64,000 nucleotides of DNA from Biformimicrobium ophioploci (GTDB lineage Bacteria; Pseudomonadota; Gammaproteobacteria; Pseudomonadales; Cellvibrionaceae): contig NZ_BSYJ01000002.1 of NCBI RefSeq assembly GCF_030270605.1, positions 434,001 through 498,000 of the forward strand, written 5' to 3'. Shown one piece after another: positions 34,695 through 44,045 of the stretch (positions are counted from its first letter, which is position 1; each line of letters begins with the position of its first letter). Under the pieces are notes generated by a model. That model was not told where the DNA came from. It searched no databases and saw only the letters and a list, made by a program, of their open reading frames with translations. Both the position numbers and the translations under genes were made by a program.

Positions 34695-35570
34695 TTAGCC
34701 TCCGCTGGCGCCATCGATCTTGTCTTGCGTCTTTGTATCGAAATCGTCGGCGTGATGGCGCTCACGCAACTGCTCGCTCGGATCGCCCCAGGCCCGGTTT
34801 ACCATGCGCCCCCTTCGCACCGCTGCGCGCTGGTCCAGTTCCTGCGCCCAGCGCACAACATGCTCATAGGCGTCCACCTGCAGGAATTCCCCCGCATCGT
34901 ACAGGCGGCCGAGCACCAGTGCGCCATACCACGGCCAGATTGCCATATCGGCGATGGTGTAGGTGTCACCAGCAACATATGGGCTCTCCTGCAGGCGCTG
35001 GTCGAGGACATCCAGCTGGCGCTTGGTCTCCATGGCATAGCGGTTGATCGGGTATTCGTATTTTCCCGGCGCGTAGGAATAGAAGTGGCCGAAGCCGCCA
35101 CCGAGGAAGGGCGCTGAGCCCATTTGCCAGAACAGCCACGACAGACACTCAGCCCGGGTGTGGTCTGTGGGCAGGAATGCGCCGAACCGTTCCGCCAGGT
35201 GCATAAGAATTGCGCCGGACTCGAATATTCGCGTGGGTGGGGATGTACTGTGATCCACCATCACCGGGATTTTCGAATTCGGATTTGCGGCAACGAAACC
35301 GCTACTGAACTGGTCCCCCTCGCCGATATCGATGATCCAGGCATCATACTCCGCACCAGTGTGACCGAGCGCCAGCAGTTCTTCGAGCAGGATCGTGACC
35401 TTGACGCCGTTGGGTGTGGCCAGGGAGTAGAGTTGCAGCGGGTTTTCTCCAACGGGCAGGTCCTTGTCGTGCGTGGCGCCGGCCGTGGGACGGTTGATAC
35501 TGGCGAATTTGCCGCCAGATTCCGCGTCCCATTTCCATACTTTTGGTGGGGTGTAAGGGGTGTTGGTCAT
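34695..35570 (-). CDS. yghU: Glutathione S-transferase family protein YghU
   Basis: Nu-class GST relative with disulfide-bond reductase activity towards organic disulfides. The N-terminal extension (VWKWDAESGGKFASINRPTAGATHDKDLPVG) and the thioredoxin-fold YSLATPNGVKVTILLEEL with the Thr-Pro-Asn glutathione-binding site match E. coli YghU, as do IPVMVD, FESGAILMHLAERFG and the helical C-domain GSAPFLGGGFGHFYSYAP. 291 residues, cytoplasmic, full length. Single gene; GGGGTCAGAG palindromes lie between it and nhaD. Confidence 0.94.
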   Translation of the reverse strand: MTNTPYTPPKVWKWDAESGGKFASINRPTAGATHDKDLPVGENPLQLYSLATPNGVKVTILLEELLALGHTGAEYDAWIIDIGEGDQFSSGFVAANPNSKIPVMVDHSTSPPTRIFESGAILMHLAERFGAFLPTDHTRAECLSWLFWQMGSAPFLGGGFGHFYSYAPGKYEYPINRYAMETKRQLDVLDQRLQESPYVAGDTYTIADMAIWPWYGALVLGRLYDAGEFLQVDAYEHVVRWAQELDQRAAVRRGRMVNRAWGDPSEQLRERHHADDFDTKTQDKIDGASGG

Positions 35571-35639
35571 ATCAGGCTTTTACTGGTTCAGGAAACTGTA
35601 ACTGTAACGAGCTTTGGGCAGGAATGGGAAGAGCTGTAC

Positions 35640-35714
35640 GGGGTCAGAGCCGTTGCTCTGACTCCATTCATTAAGGGCCAGATACCCGGGGTCAGAGTGT
35701 TTAACTCTGACCCC
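35640..35714. repeat. Two GGGGTCAGAG palindromic repeats (REP-like)
   Basis: Palindromes at 35640-35665 (one imperfect arm pair) and 35688-35714 (11-bp perfect arms around GTTTA) in the 153-base gap between yghU and nhaD. Each arm is GGGGTCAGAG with variable loop. The same element recurs at 37.0-37.25 kb. Such elements resemble REPs moved by RAYT transposases; no RAYT gene is in view. Confidence 0.8.
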
Positions 35715-35723
35715 GGCCATCAA

Positions 35724-36971
35724 TCAATAGGTCGCCTGCGCTATCAACAGTGTCAGCCCATACCCCAGCGTATAGGCAGCTGCGAGCGCCGGCGTATGCC
35801 GCAGGTAGCCGGCAAACGTCACTTCCTTGAGCTTGCTCATCACGATGATCCCTGCCGCTGAGCCAATGGCGAGCAGGGAGCCACCGACCCCCACCGCATA
35901 GGTTAGCCCCAGCCACTCGCTGGTGCTGAGTGCCGGCTGCGCCTTGAGCAGGGCGGCAGTGAGCGGCACGTTATCCAGAAGGGCGGAGGCAGAGCCGGCA
36001 ACGTAATTGGAAATCTTCGGATCGTACTGGGCGTACAGGTGCGCCAGTTGGTCGAGTACACCAATCTCCTTGAGCATGCCCACCAGCAACAGGATGCCGA
36101 GAAAGAACAGCAGTGTGTCGAACTCGACCTGGCGAATATATTCGAGGATCTTGGTCTGCTGTGCATCGGTCTTGGCCGTGCGGCCGATCAGGAACATCAC
36201 TGACAACCCTGTGAGAAACGTGAGTACCGGTGGTACCGCAAACAGGATATTGAACAACATGGTTGAGATGATCGTGGCGAAGAACGCCGCCGCAATCAGG
36301 ATATCGACCGTGTCGAACTGACGCTCCACCACCTCACTTTTTACCTGGCCTTTCTGCCCGATGCTGAATACCAGTGCAAGGAACACTACGGCGGCCGCCG
36401 CCGGAGCTACCAGCGTGATTAGCTGTGGCATGGTCACATGCCCCTTTAGGAATATCATCAGGGTGGTGACATCGCCGGTGATCAGCGCGACACCACCGGA
36501 GTTGACCGCGAAAACTACTAGCGCCGCCATCTGGATACGGGTTTTGCGGTCCAGGTCATAGGCCTGGATCAGGCCCAGGGACACCAGTGTTGCGGTGACG
36601 TTGTCGCAGATGGCGGAGAGCAGCATGGCAAACAGCGCCACCAGGATCATCAGCCGCCGGATCGACAGGTGTGTGGGAAAAATCTTCTGTACCGCGGCCT
36701 GGATCATGCCCTTGGCATTGAGGTAAGCGACGAATGTCATGGTGGCCATCAGGAACAGCCACAGGGTGGCGATTTCCAGCAGGTTTTCGTCGAGGCTGTG
36801 GTTGATGGCTTGCTGGGCCTTGGTATCACCTGCGGCATGAATATAAAGGGTGAGCCATGCGATACAGCCCAGGAAGAGCGTCGATTTGGCCTTGTTCAGG
36901 TGGATGACTTCCTCGAACACGATGCAGAGCAGGGCGAGGATACTGATGCCGATAAGGAAGTATTCGAGCAT
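35724..36971 (-). CDS. nhaD: NhaD-type sodium:proton antiporter
   Basis: Inner-membrane Na+/H+ exchanger of the NhaD/ArsB ion-transporter superfamily, 415 residues with about twelve hydrophobic segments. Typical family stretches: EEVIHLNKAKSTLFLG near the N-terminus, ICDNVTATLVSLGL, FAVNSGGVALITGDVTTLMIF, and LLDNVPLTAALL, with the acidic residues expected for ion coupling. Common in halophilic and marine gammaproteobacteria for salt tolerance. Single gene flanked on both sides by GGGGTCAGAG palindromes; the upstream cluster lies in its promoter region. Confidence 0.93.
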   Translation of the reverse strand: MLEYFLIGISILALLCIVFEEVIHLNKAKSTLFLGCIAWLTLYIHAAGDTKAQQAINHSLDENLLEIATLWLFLMATMTFVAYLNAKGMIQAAVQKIFPTHLSIRRLMILVALFAMLLSAICDNVTATLVSLGLIQAYDLDRKTRIQMAALVVFAVNSGGVALITGDVTTLMIFLKGHVTMPQLITLVAPAAAAVVFLALVFSIGQKGQVKSEVVERQFDTVDILIAAAFFATIISTMLFNILFAVPPVLTFLTGLSVMFLIGRTAKTDAQQTKILEYIRQVEFDTLLFFLGILLLVGMLKEIGVLDQLAHLYAQYDPKISNYVAGSASALLDNVPLTAALLKAQPALSTSEWLGLTYAVGVGGSLLAIGSAAGIIVMSKLKEVTFAGYLRHTPALAAAYTLGYGLTLLIAQATY

Positions 36972-37016
36972 GGGGGAAATCCGGTGCGGGTTGGCGAGGC
37001 GGATTTTAAATTGAAT

Positions 37017-37241
37017 GGGGTCAGAGCGTACAGCTCTGCCCCCATACTGTCGCGGAACCTTCAGGGGTCAGAGCCGACAGATGTCTGGGTCAGAGATGAC
37101 TGGGGTCAGAGTCATGGCTCTGACCCCATCGGTTCTATTGATGGGGTCAACTAGCGGGGTCAGAGCGGAAAGCTCTGACCCCTGCCATACAAATAAGAGG
37201 CCGGACCAACCAATGGGGTCAGAGCGGAAAGCTCTGACCCC
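37017..37241. repeat. Cluster of GGGGTCAGAG palindromes, including a 59-bp tandem duplication
   Basis: Full palindromes at 37017-37043, 37102-37127, 37156-37182 and 37215-37241, with half-sites at 37064-37074, 37087-37095 and 37143-37149. The last two full copies lie in 59-base units (37156-37214 and 37215-37273) that also share an AAGAGGCCGG tail, so this stretch arose by duplication. The cluster occupies most of the 458-base gap upstream of nhaD; no open frame here resembles a protein. Confidence 0.85.
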
Positions 37242-37270
37242 AGTCATATAAACAAGAGGCCGGTCTAATC

Positions 37271-37290
37271 AAAAAGGCTGAGGCCTTTTT
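37271..37290. terminator. Bidirectional terminator-like hairpin
   Basis: AAAAAGGC and GGCCTTTTT form an 8-bp stem with A- and T-runs on both sides, so it could end transcripts from either direction, most plausibly read-through from the minus-strand tRNA. Confidence 0.5.
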
Positions 37291-37305
37291 GACCCTGCGG
37301 GCTTC

Positions 37306-37370
37306 GCGGCTCACGCCGCTCGTTGTTGATTGCGCCCTAGGCGCAATCGGTCGAACCGGAATGCCGGTTC
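37306..37370. repeat. Three consecutive hairpins of unknown role
   Basis: GCGGC-TCAC-GCCGC at 37306-37319, GATTGCGCC-CTA-GGCGCAATC at 37328-37348 and GAACCGG-AATG-CCGGTTC at 37353-37370, separated by short linkers, directly downstream of tRNA-Leu. No open frame. Could be an RNA-level element, a small mobile repeat or a tRNA 3' trailer. Confidence 0.7.
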
Positions 37371-37393
37371 TCGCCGCACCTCCGATACAAACG

Positions 37394-37424
37394 AAAAACC
37401 CCCGCCCTGATGGGCGAGGGTTTT
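37394..37424 (-). terminator. Rho-independent terminator of tRNA-Leu
   Basis: GC-rich stem (CCCTCGCCC with GGGCGGGGG, one wobble) followed on the minus strand by TTTTT, six bases beyond the tRNA 3' end. Confidence 0.8.
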
Positions 37425-37429
37425 GCGTT

Positions 37430-37516
37430 TGGTACCAGAGGCCGGACTCGAACCGGCACGCTTTTTACGGCGGGGGATTTTGAATCCCCTGTGTCTACCA
37501 ATTTCACCACTCTGGC
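37430..37516 (-). tRNA. tRNA-Leu (anticodon CAA, reads TTG)
   Basis: An 87-base gene on the minus strand with encoded CCA. Acceptor stem GCCAGAG pairs with CTCTGGT (one G-U), D arm contains the GGTAGACAC segment of leucine tRNAs, anticodon stem GGGGA/TCCCC encloses loop TTCAAAA (anticodon CAA), a long class II variable arm follows, and the T arm is GCCGGTTCGAGTCCGGC. It has its own promoter and terminator. Confidence 0.97.
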
Positions 37517-37555
37517 ATAGGCCTGAAGCGGCGGGGCCGTCTCAGAGAGGGCGAG

Positions 37556-37583
37556 ATTATAGCAACGGCCGAAGGCCGGTCAA
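37556..37583 (-). promoter_or_regulatory. Sigma-70 promoter of tRNA-Leu
   Basis: On the minus strand TTGACC, a 16-base spacer and a perfect TATAAT, followed by a GC-rich stretch (CTCGCCC) that would act as a stringent-response discriminator. The tRNA starts about 40 bases downstream. Confidence 0.8.
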
Positions 37584-37721
37584 CCAGCAAATTCAGGCAC
37601 TTAGGGCTGTTCTGCTCACATTATGTGCTTTTTCTTGGCCAGATCGGCCCTTTTCCGCTAACCTTCGCGCCCGGGCGCCTCCGCCCACCGAAAGCTTCAC
37701 ACGACCCTAGAATACAGACCC

Positions 37722-39930
<2,209 letters not shown>

Positions 39931-39942
39931 AATTTGGTCGCC

Positions 39943-40035
39943 GCTAGGACAGGACTTTCAAAAACGCATAAATACATCCCTGTAGCTCCTGCGCGCCGTC
40001 CATGGCGCGCAAGGTTTTGAAAGGCCTGTCCTAGC
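39943..40035. repeat. 93-bp MITE-like palindromic element
   Basis: Terminal inverted repeats: GCTAGGACAGG..TTTCAAAA on the left and TTTTGAAA..CCTGTCCTAGC on the right, with two internal hairpins (TACA-TCCC-TGTA at 39973-39984 and GCGCGCC-GTCCAT-GGCGCGC at 39991-40010). It fills the gap where yajC normally sits between tgt and secD. CATCCCTGTA-type repeats are common in related marine gammaproteobacteria. No coding capacity. Confidence 0.75.
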
Positions 40036-40081
40036 ATCGCCCCAAAGCGTCCTCTCAGCTACGCTTCCCTCCAAATCCCGT

Positions 40082-40087
40082 TATAAT
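40082..40087 (+). promoter_or_regulatory. Possible -10 element upstream of secD
   Basis: Perfect TATAAT 116 bases before the secD start. The -35 position has no good match, so this is only a candidate. Confidence 0.3.
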
Positions 40088-40202
40088 CCTCCGCTTGCTT
40101 GAAAGCCGCACATACGCCCCTATTAAATAGGGCTGGAGCGGCAACTGCTGTAATAAAAACCACCCGGAACCCAGGTTTACGGGTGCCCATAACGAGAAAG
40201 AT

Positions 40203-42062
40203 ATGAATCGCTATCCAGCCTGGAAGTACATCCTGATTCTTCTGATAGTCGCGTTCGGCTTCCTGTATGCCGCGCCGAACCTTTACGCGCCAGATCCGGC
40301 GGTACAGGTATCCGGTGCCTCCAGCGCGCTGCAGATTGACGAGCGCACCCTGAAGAGCGCGGAGCAGGCTCTCTCCGACGCCGGCATCGAGTTCAAGGGC
40401 GGGGAACTGGGTGAGAACTCCGCCTTGATCCGCCTGAACGATATTGAGGACCAGCTGCCCGCCAAGCGCGCCATACAGGCAGCGATGCGTGACGACTACG
40501 TCGTGGCCCTGAACCTCGCTTCCACCACCCCGGAGTGGCTCAGCAACCTCGGCGCGCAGCGCATGACGCTGGGCCTCGACCTGGCCGGTGGCGTGCACTT
40601 CCTGATGGAAGTGGATACCGCGGATGTAGTTGGCAAAAACCTTGAAACCCTGGCGGCGGACCTCCGCGCCAAGCTGCGTGCTGGCAAGGCCCGCTACCGC
40701 AGCGTAAAGGTGGAAGACAATGCGATTGTGGCGCGCTTCCGTACAGAGGAACTGGCCAGCACCGCGCGCAGCATCATCCGCAAGGAATATACCGAGCTGA
40801 CGATCGTTGAGCCGGCCGGTGGCAACCAGCTGGAAGTGCGTGCACAGCTGCTGGACCAGGAAGTGAAACGCCTCGAGGACTATGCCATCAACCAGAACCT
40901 CACCACACTGCGCAACCGTGTGAATGAGCTGGGGGTGGCTGAACCTATCGTACTGCGCCAGGGCCGCAACCGCATTGTGGTTGAGCTGCCGGGCGTACAG
41001 GATACCGCCGCCGCCAAGCGTGTGATCGGCAAGACCGCGAACCTGGAATTCCGCCTGGAAGCGGCCCAGGATGCGCTTGTTTCCAACAAGGAATACTTCG
41101 AGTACCGCGACGAGCAGCAACAGCAGATGATGGGCGGTGCCTGGCTCGAGAAAAAAGTCATCATCAACGGTGACCGCGTCAGCGGCGCGCGCGTGGGCTA
41201 TGACGAGAATGGTCGCCCGCAGATCAATATCGACCTGGATGCTACCGGCGGCAACTTCATGCACCGCAGCACCTGGAAGAATGTTGGCCGTCGCATGGGT
41301 GTGCTGTTTATCGAGAGCAAGACCCGCACGGTGGAAACCACCAACGAGCAGGGCGAGACAGTCCTGACGCCGGAGCGTTACGAAGAGAAGAAAGTTATCA
41401 GTCTCGCCACCATCCAGAGTGCGCTGGGCCGACAGTTCCGTATCACCGGCGTGGAAGCCGCGGAAGCTCAGGAAACTGCACTGCTGCTGCGTGCCGGTGC
41501 ACTGGCAGCACCGATGTACTTTGTGGAAGAGCGTGTGATCGGCCCGAGCCTCGGTGCCGACAACATCAAGGTGGGTGTGGACTCGGTGAAGATCGGCCTG
41601 ATCGCGGTACTGATCTTCATGCTGATTTTCTACAAGGTCTTCGGAATTGCGGCCAATATCGCCCTGGCGGTCAACCTTGTGCTGCTGGTGGGCGTGATGA
41701 GCCTGTTCGGTGCGACCCTGACCCTGCCGGGTATTGCCGGTATCGTATTGACCGTTGGTATGGCGGTGGATGCGAACGTGCTGATCTTCTCGCGGATCAA
41801 GGAGGAGCTGCGCAATGGCTTGCCGCCGCAGTCGGCCATCAACTCCGGCTTTGACCGTGCATTTACCACCATTCTGGATGCGAATATCACTACCCTGATC
41901 GTTGCCGTGATTCTGTTTTCGATCGGTTCCGGCCCGGTGAAGGGCTTTGCCGTGACCCTGTCGATCGGCATCCTGACCTCCATGTTCACTGCGATCATGG
42001 GTACCCGCGCCATCGTCAATATGATTTACGGTGGCCGTCACGTGAAGAAGCTTTGGATTTAA
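40203..42062 (+). CDS. secD: Protein translocase subunit SecD
   Basis: With SecF, uses the proton gradient to pull exported proteins across the inner membrane. One N-terminal membrane helix (YILILLIVAFGFLYAAPNL), the long periplasmic region with SNLGAQRMTLGLDLAGGVHFLMEVD, and five C-terminal helices including VLTVGMAVDANVLIFSRIKEELRNG, a family signature. 619 residues, the standard length. secF starts 10 bases later. Confidence 0.97.
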   Translation: MNRYPAWKYILILLIVAFGFLYAAPNLYAPDPAVQVSGASSALQIDERTLKSAEQALSDAGIEFKGGELGENSALIRLNDIEDQLPAKRAIQAAMRDDYVVALNLASTTPEWLSNLGAQRMTLGLDLAGGVHFLMEVDTADVVGKNLETLAADLRAKLRAGKARYRSVKVEDNAIVARFRTEELASTARSIIRKEYTELTIVEPAGGNQLEVRAQLLDQEVKRLEDYAINQNLTTLRNRVNELGVAEPIVLRQGRNRIVVELPGVQDTAAAKRVIGKTANLEFRLEAAQDALVSNKEYFEYRDEQQQQMMGGAWLEKKVIINGDRVSGARVGYDENGRPQINIDLDATGGNFMHRSTWKNVGRRMGVLFIESKTRTVETTNEQGETVLTPERYEEKKVISLATIQSALGRQFRITGVEAAEAQETALLLRAGALAAPMYFVEERVIGPSLGADNIKVGVDSVKIGLIAVLIFMLIFYKVFGIAANIALAVNLVLLVGVMSLFGATLTLPGIAGIVLTVGMAVDANVLIFSRIKEELRNGLPPQSAINSGFDRAFTTILDANITTLIVAVILFSIGSGPVKGFAVTLSIGILTSMFTAIMGTRAIVNMIYGGRHVKKLWI

Positions 42063-42072
42063 GGGGCGGGCA

Positions 42073-43086
42073 ATGAGTAACGAAACCGAAAACAACTACG
42101 AAAATACGCCCGCGCTGGACTACAACGACTACAACGGGCGTCGTGTCTATCACTTTATGAAGTGGCGCAATATTGCGCGCCTGATCTCCGCCGTGTTGCT
42201 GGTGGGATCCATCGTGTCCCTTGCGGTCAACGGCCTGCAGTTTGGCCTGGACTTCACCGGCGGTACCCAGGTGGAGGTGGAGTACGAAACCCCGCCCAGC
42301 ATCGGTGAGATCCGCAGCCAGCTGGAGGGTGCCGGTTACAAGGGCGCCGTGGTGGTGCTGTTCGGCTCAGACAAGGACATCCTGATCAAGCTGCCACCGG
42401 AAGTGGCGGAAGAGCAGGCGCAGACTCGGGCGCGTGAGGGCACTTCCTCCATTGGCGACGAAGTCGTAGAGGTACTGAAGTCACATACTGCTGAAGAGAT
42501 CGAACTGCGTCGCGTGGAAATGGTCGGCCCGCAGGTCGGTGAAGAACTGCGCGACGATGGTGGCCTTGGCATGCTGTTTGCGCTGGGTGTGGTGATGTTC
42601 TACGTTGCCATCCGCTTCCAGTTCAAGTTCTCCGTAGGCGCAGTCGCGGCACTGGCACACGATGTGATCATCGTGCTGGGCTTCTTCTCCTTCTTCAAAC
42701 TGGACTTCGACCTCACAGTACTGGCCGCGATCCTGGCAGTTGTGGGTTACTCGCTGAACGACACCATCGTGGTATCGGACCGCATCCGCGAAAATTTCCG
42801 CAAGGTGCGTAAGGCGACTTCGGAGGAAATCATCGACATTTCCCTTAGTGAGACACTCGGCCGAACCTTGATGACGTCCATCACCACCATGCTGGTGTTG
42901 CTGGCACTGTTCGTGTTCGGTGGTGAGCTGATCCACAACTTCTCCACTGCACTGATGGTGGGCGTCGGTGTAGGTACTTACTCCTCCATCTATGTGGCGG
43001 CAAGCATCCTGCTGGCGATGGATATCAGTAAGGAAGATCTGATGCCGCCGGTCAAGGAAGGCGCTGAGCTGGACGACATGCCTTAA
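42073..43086 (+). CDS. secF: Protein translocase subunit SecF
   Basis: Partner of SecD in the secretion motor. N-terminal helix (LISAVLLVGSIVSLAVNG), FGLDFTGGTQVEVEY periplasmic start, and the five-helix C-terminal domain with VGYSLNDTIVVSDRIRENFR and TLGRTLMTSITT, all family marks. 337 residues, a little longer than E. coli SecF because of an acidic N-terminal extension of about 20 residues. Last gene of the block; a strong terminator follows. Confidence 0.96.
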   Translation: MSNETENNYENTPALDYNDYNGRRVYHFMKWRNIARLISAVLLVGSIVSLAVNGLQFGLDFTGGTQVEVEYETPPSIGEIRSQLEGAGYKGAVVVLFGSDKDILIKLPPEVAEEQAQTRAREGTSSIGDEVVEVLKSHTAEEIELRRVEMVGPQVGEELRDDGGLGMLFALGVVMFYVAIRFQFKFSVGAVAALAHDVIIVLGFFSFFKLDFDLTVLAAILAVVGYSLNDTIVVSDRIRENFRKVRKATSEEIIDISLSETLGRTLMTSITTMLVLLALFVFGGELIHNFSTALMVGVGVGTYSSIYVAASILLAMDISKEDLMPPVKEGAELDDMP

Positions 43087-43110
43087 TCGCTAGCTCACTC
43101 AGTACGCTCA

Positions 43111-43137
43111 AAAAGCCCCGCAACGCGGGGCTTTTTT
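43111..43137 (+). terminator. Rho-independent terminator after secF
   Basis: GCCCCGC, AAC loop region, GCGGGGC stem followed by TTTTTT, 25 bases past the secF stop. The A-run on the left side lets it also serve the minus-strand operon that ends at 43173. Confidence 0.92.
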
Positions 43138-43172
43138 GTGCAAAAATAATCCATCGGGAGTGCCTGAGTGTA

Positions 43173-44045
43173 TCAATTGGAGGGGAGCTTCAGCTTGCCG
43201 TCGGCAAAAGGCATGTATCTCAATGAAAAGTACGCGACTTCCTTGAAACCTCTACTTTCATATTTTCGCTCCAGACCCTGCAAATCTTTATATGCACGAG
43301 GCTTTGCAGTGAAATTGGCATCACTTGATAGTTGTTCAAAAGCCTCGAGTATTAGCCTCGATCTATTTTTGTCAATTCGGTCCAGGTAAAGTAAACGTTG
43401 CTCTTCGGTGAGTTTACGAGTGCCACTGCCGTCCTGAATCCAAAATTTATAGGGGATTTGCCTGAGCCAATTTGCGTAGCCATCAGGAGACTTCCAACCG
43501 GTGAAAAAGCTGGAACTCGACCAGGGTTTTTGGGTTCTTGCGGAAACCGCGGAATTCCATTTGGCGAGTTGCTCGGCTAGCAGCCTTGTCCTCGTTTCAG
43601 AGGTCCAATACCTGTCATCGAACTCTGCCGGTAAATACCAGCTATCAATACTTTGAGATGCAGTTGAGTTTAGAATTTCCTCTAGCAGCGTCAGGTTTTT
43701 GATCAAATATGCGTTCAGGTAGCTGGCGATTTCCTGATCAGTACCCCTGGCTCTCTCGAAGAAAAGGGGGTCTGAATACAGCCCCATGTGCACCTTTATC
43801 CCATGCTCCCTGGCGCTGCTGACGACCTCTAGCAGCCATCCATCTGAAATGCCGAAGTCTGTTGGCCCATATTCACACCACTGAACGATAAGGCTGTCAA
43901 AGCCAGAAGATTTCATTTTTTTGAATATGGATTGCCATTCCGTTATCGGGAGTACTTTATCCGAGACGTTTGGCTGATAGAAAACAGATTTTGCCGATAA
44001 TGTCGGCGAGATCAGCAATGCCAATAGAATTAAGAGGGTTTTCAC
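43173..44045 (-). CDS. Exported DUF4434-like TIM-barrel protein of the exopolysaccharide locus
   Basis: Signal peptide (LLILLALLISPTLSA) followed by a fold resembling DUF4434, a TIM-barrel family related to glycoside hydrolases: VFYQPNVSDK, SGFDSLIVQWCEYG, HGIKVHMGLYSDPLFF, SWYLPAEFDDRYW (candidate acidic residues) and FWIQDGSG. 290 residues. The start overlaps the nfrA stop by four bases, so it is made together with the outer-membrane secretin-like protein. I infer a periplasmic glycan hydrolase or trimming role, comparable to the C-terminal half of PgaB; catalytic residues are not proven. Base composition is more A+T rich than that of secF next door. Confidence 0.7.
   Translation of the reverse strand: MKTLLILLALLISPTLSAKSVFYQPNVSDKVLPITEWQSIFKKMKSSGFDSLIVQWCEYGPTDFGISDGWLLEVVSSAREHGIKVHMGLYSDPLFFERARGTDQEIASYLNAYLIKNLTLLEEILNSTASQSIDSWYLPAEFDDRYWTSETRTRLLAEQLAKWNSAVSARTQKPWSSSSFFTGWKSPDGYANWLRQIPYKFWIQDGSGTRKLTEEQRLLYLDRIDKNRSRLILEAFEQLSSDANFTAKPRAYKDLQGLERKYESRGFKEVAYFSLRYMPFADGKLKLPSN

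Noticed and set aside
37017-37273. CRISPR array
   Set aside because: The repeats are palindromic, unevenly spaced and of mixed completeness; the only regular pair is a 59-bp duplication, and no cas gene is present.
40059-42095. 678-codon open frame antisense to secD
   Set aside because: Shadow of the strong codon bias of secD on the other strand; no family resemblance, His/Gln-rich composition and no start signals.
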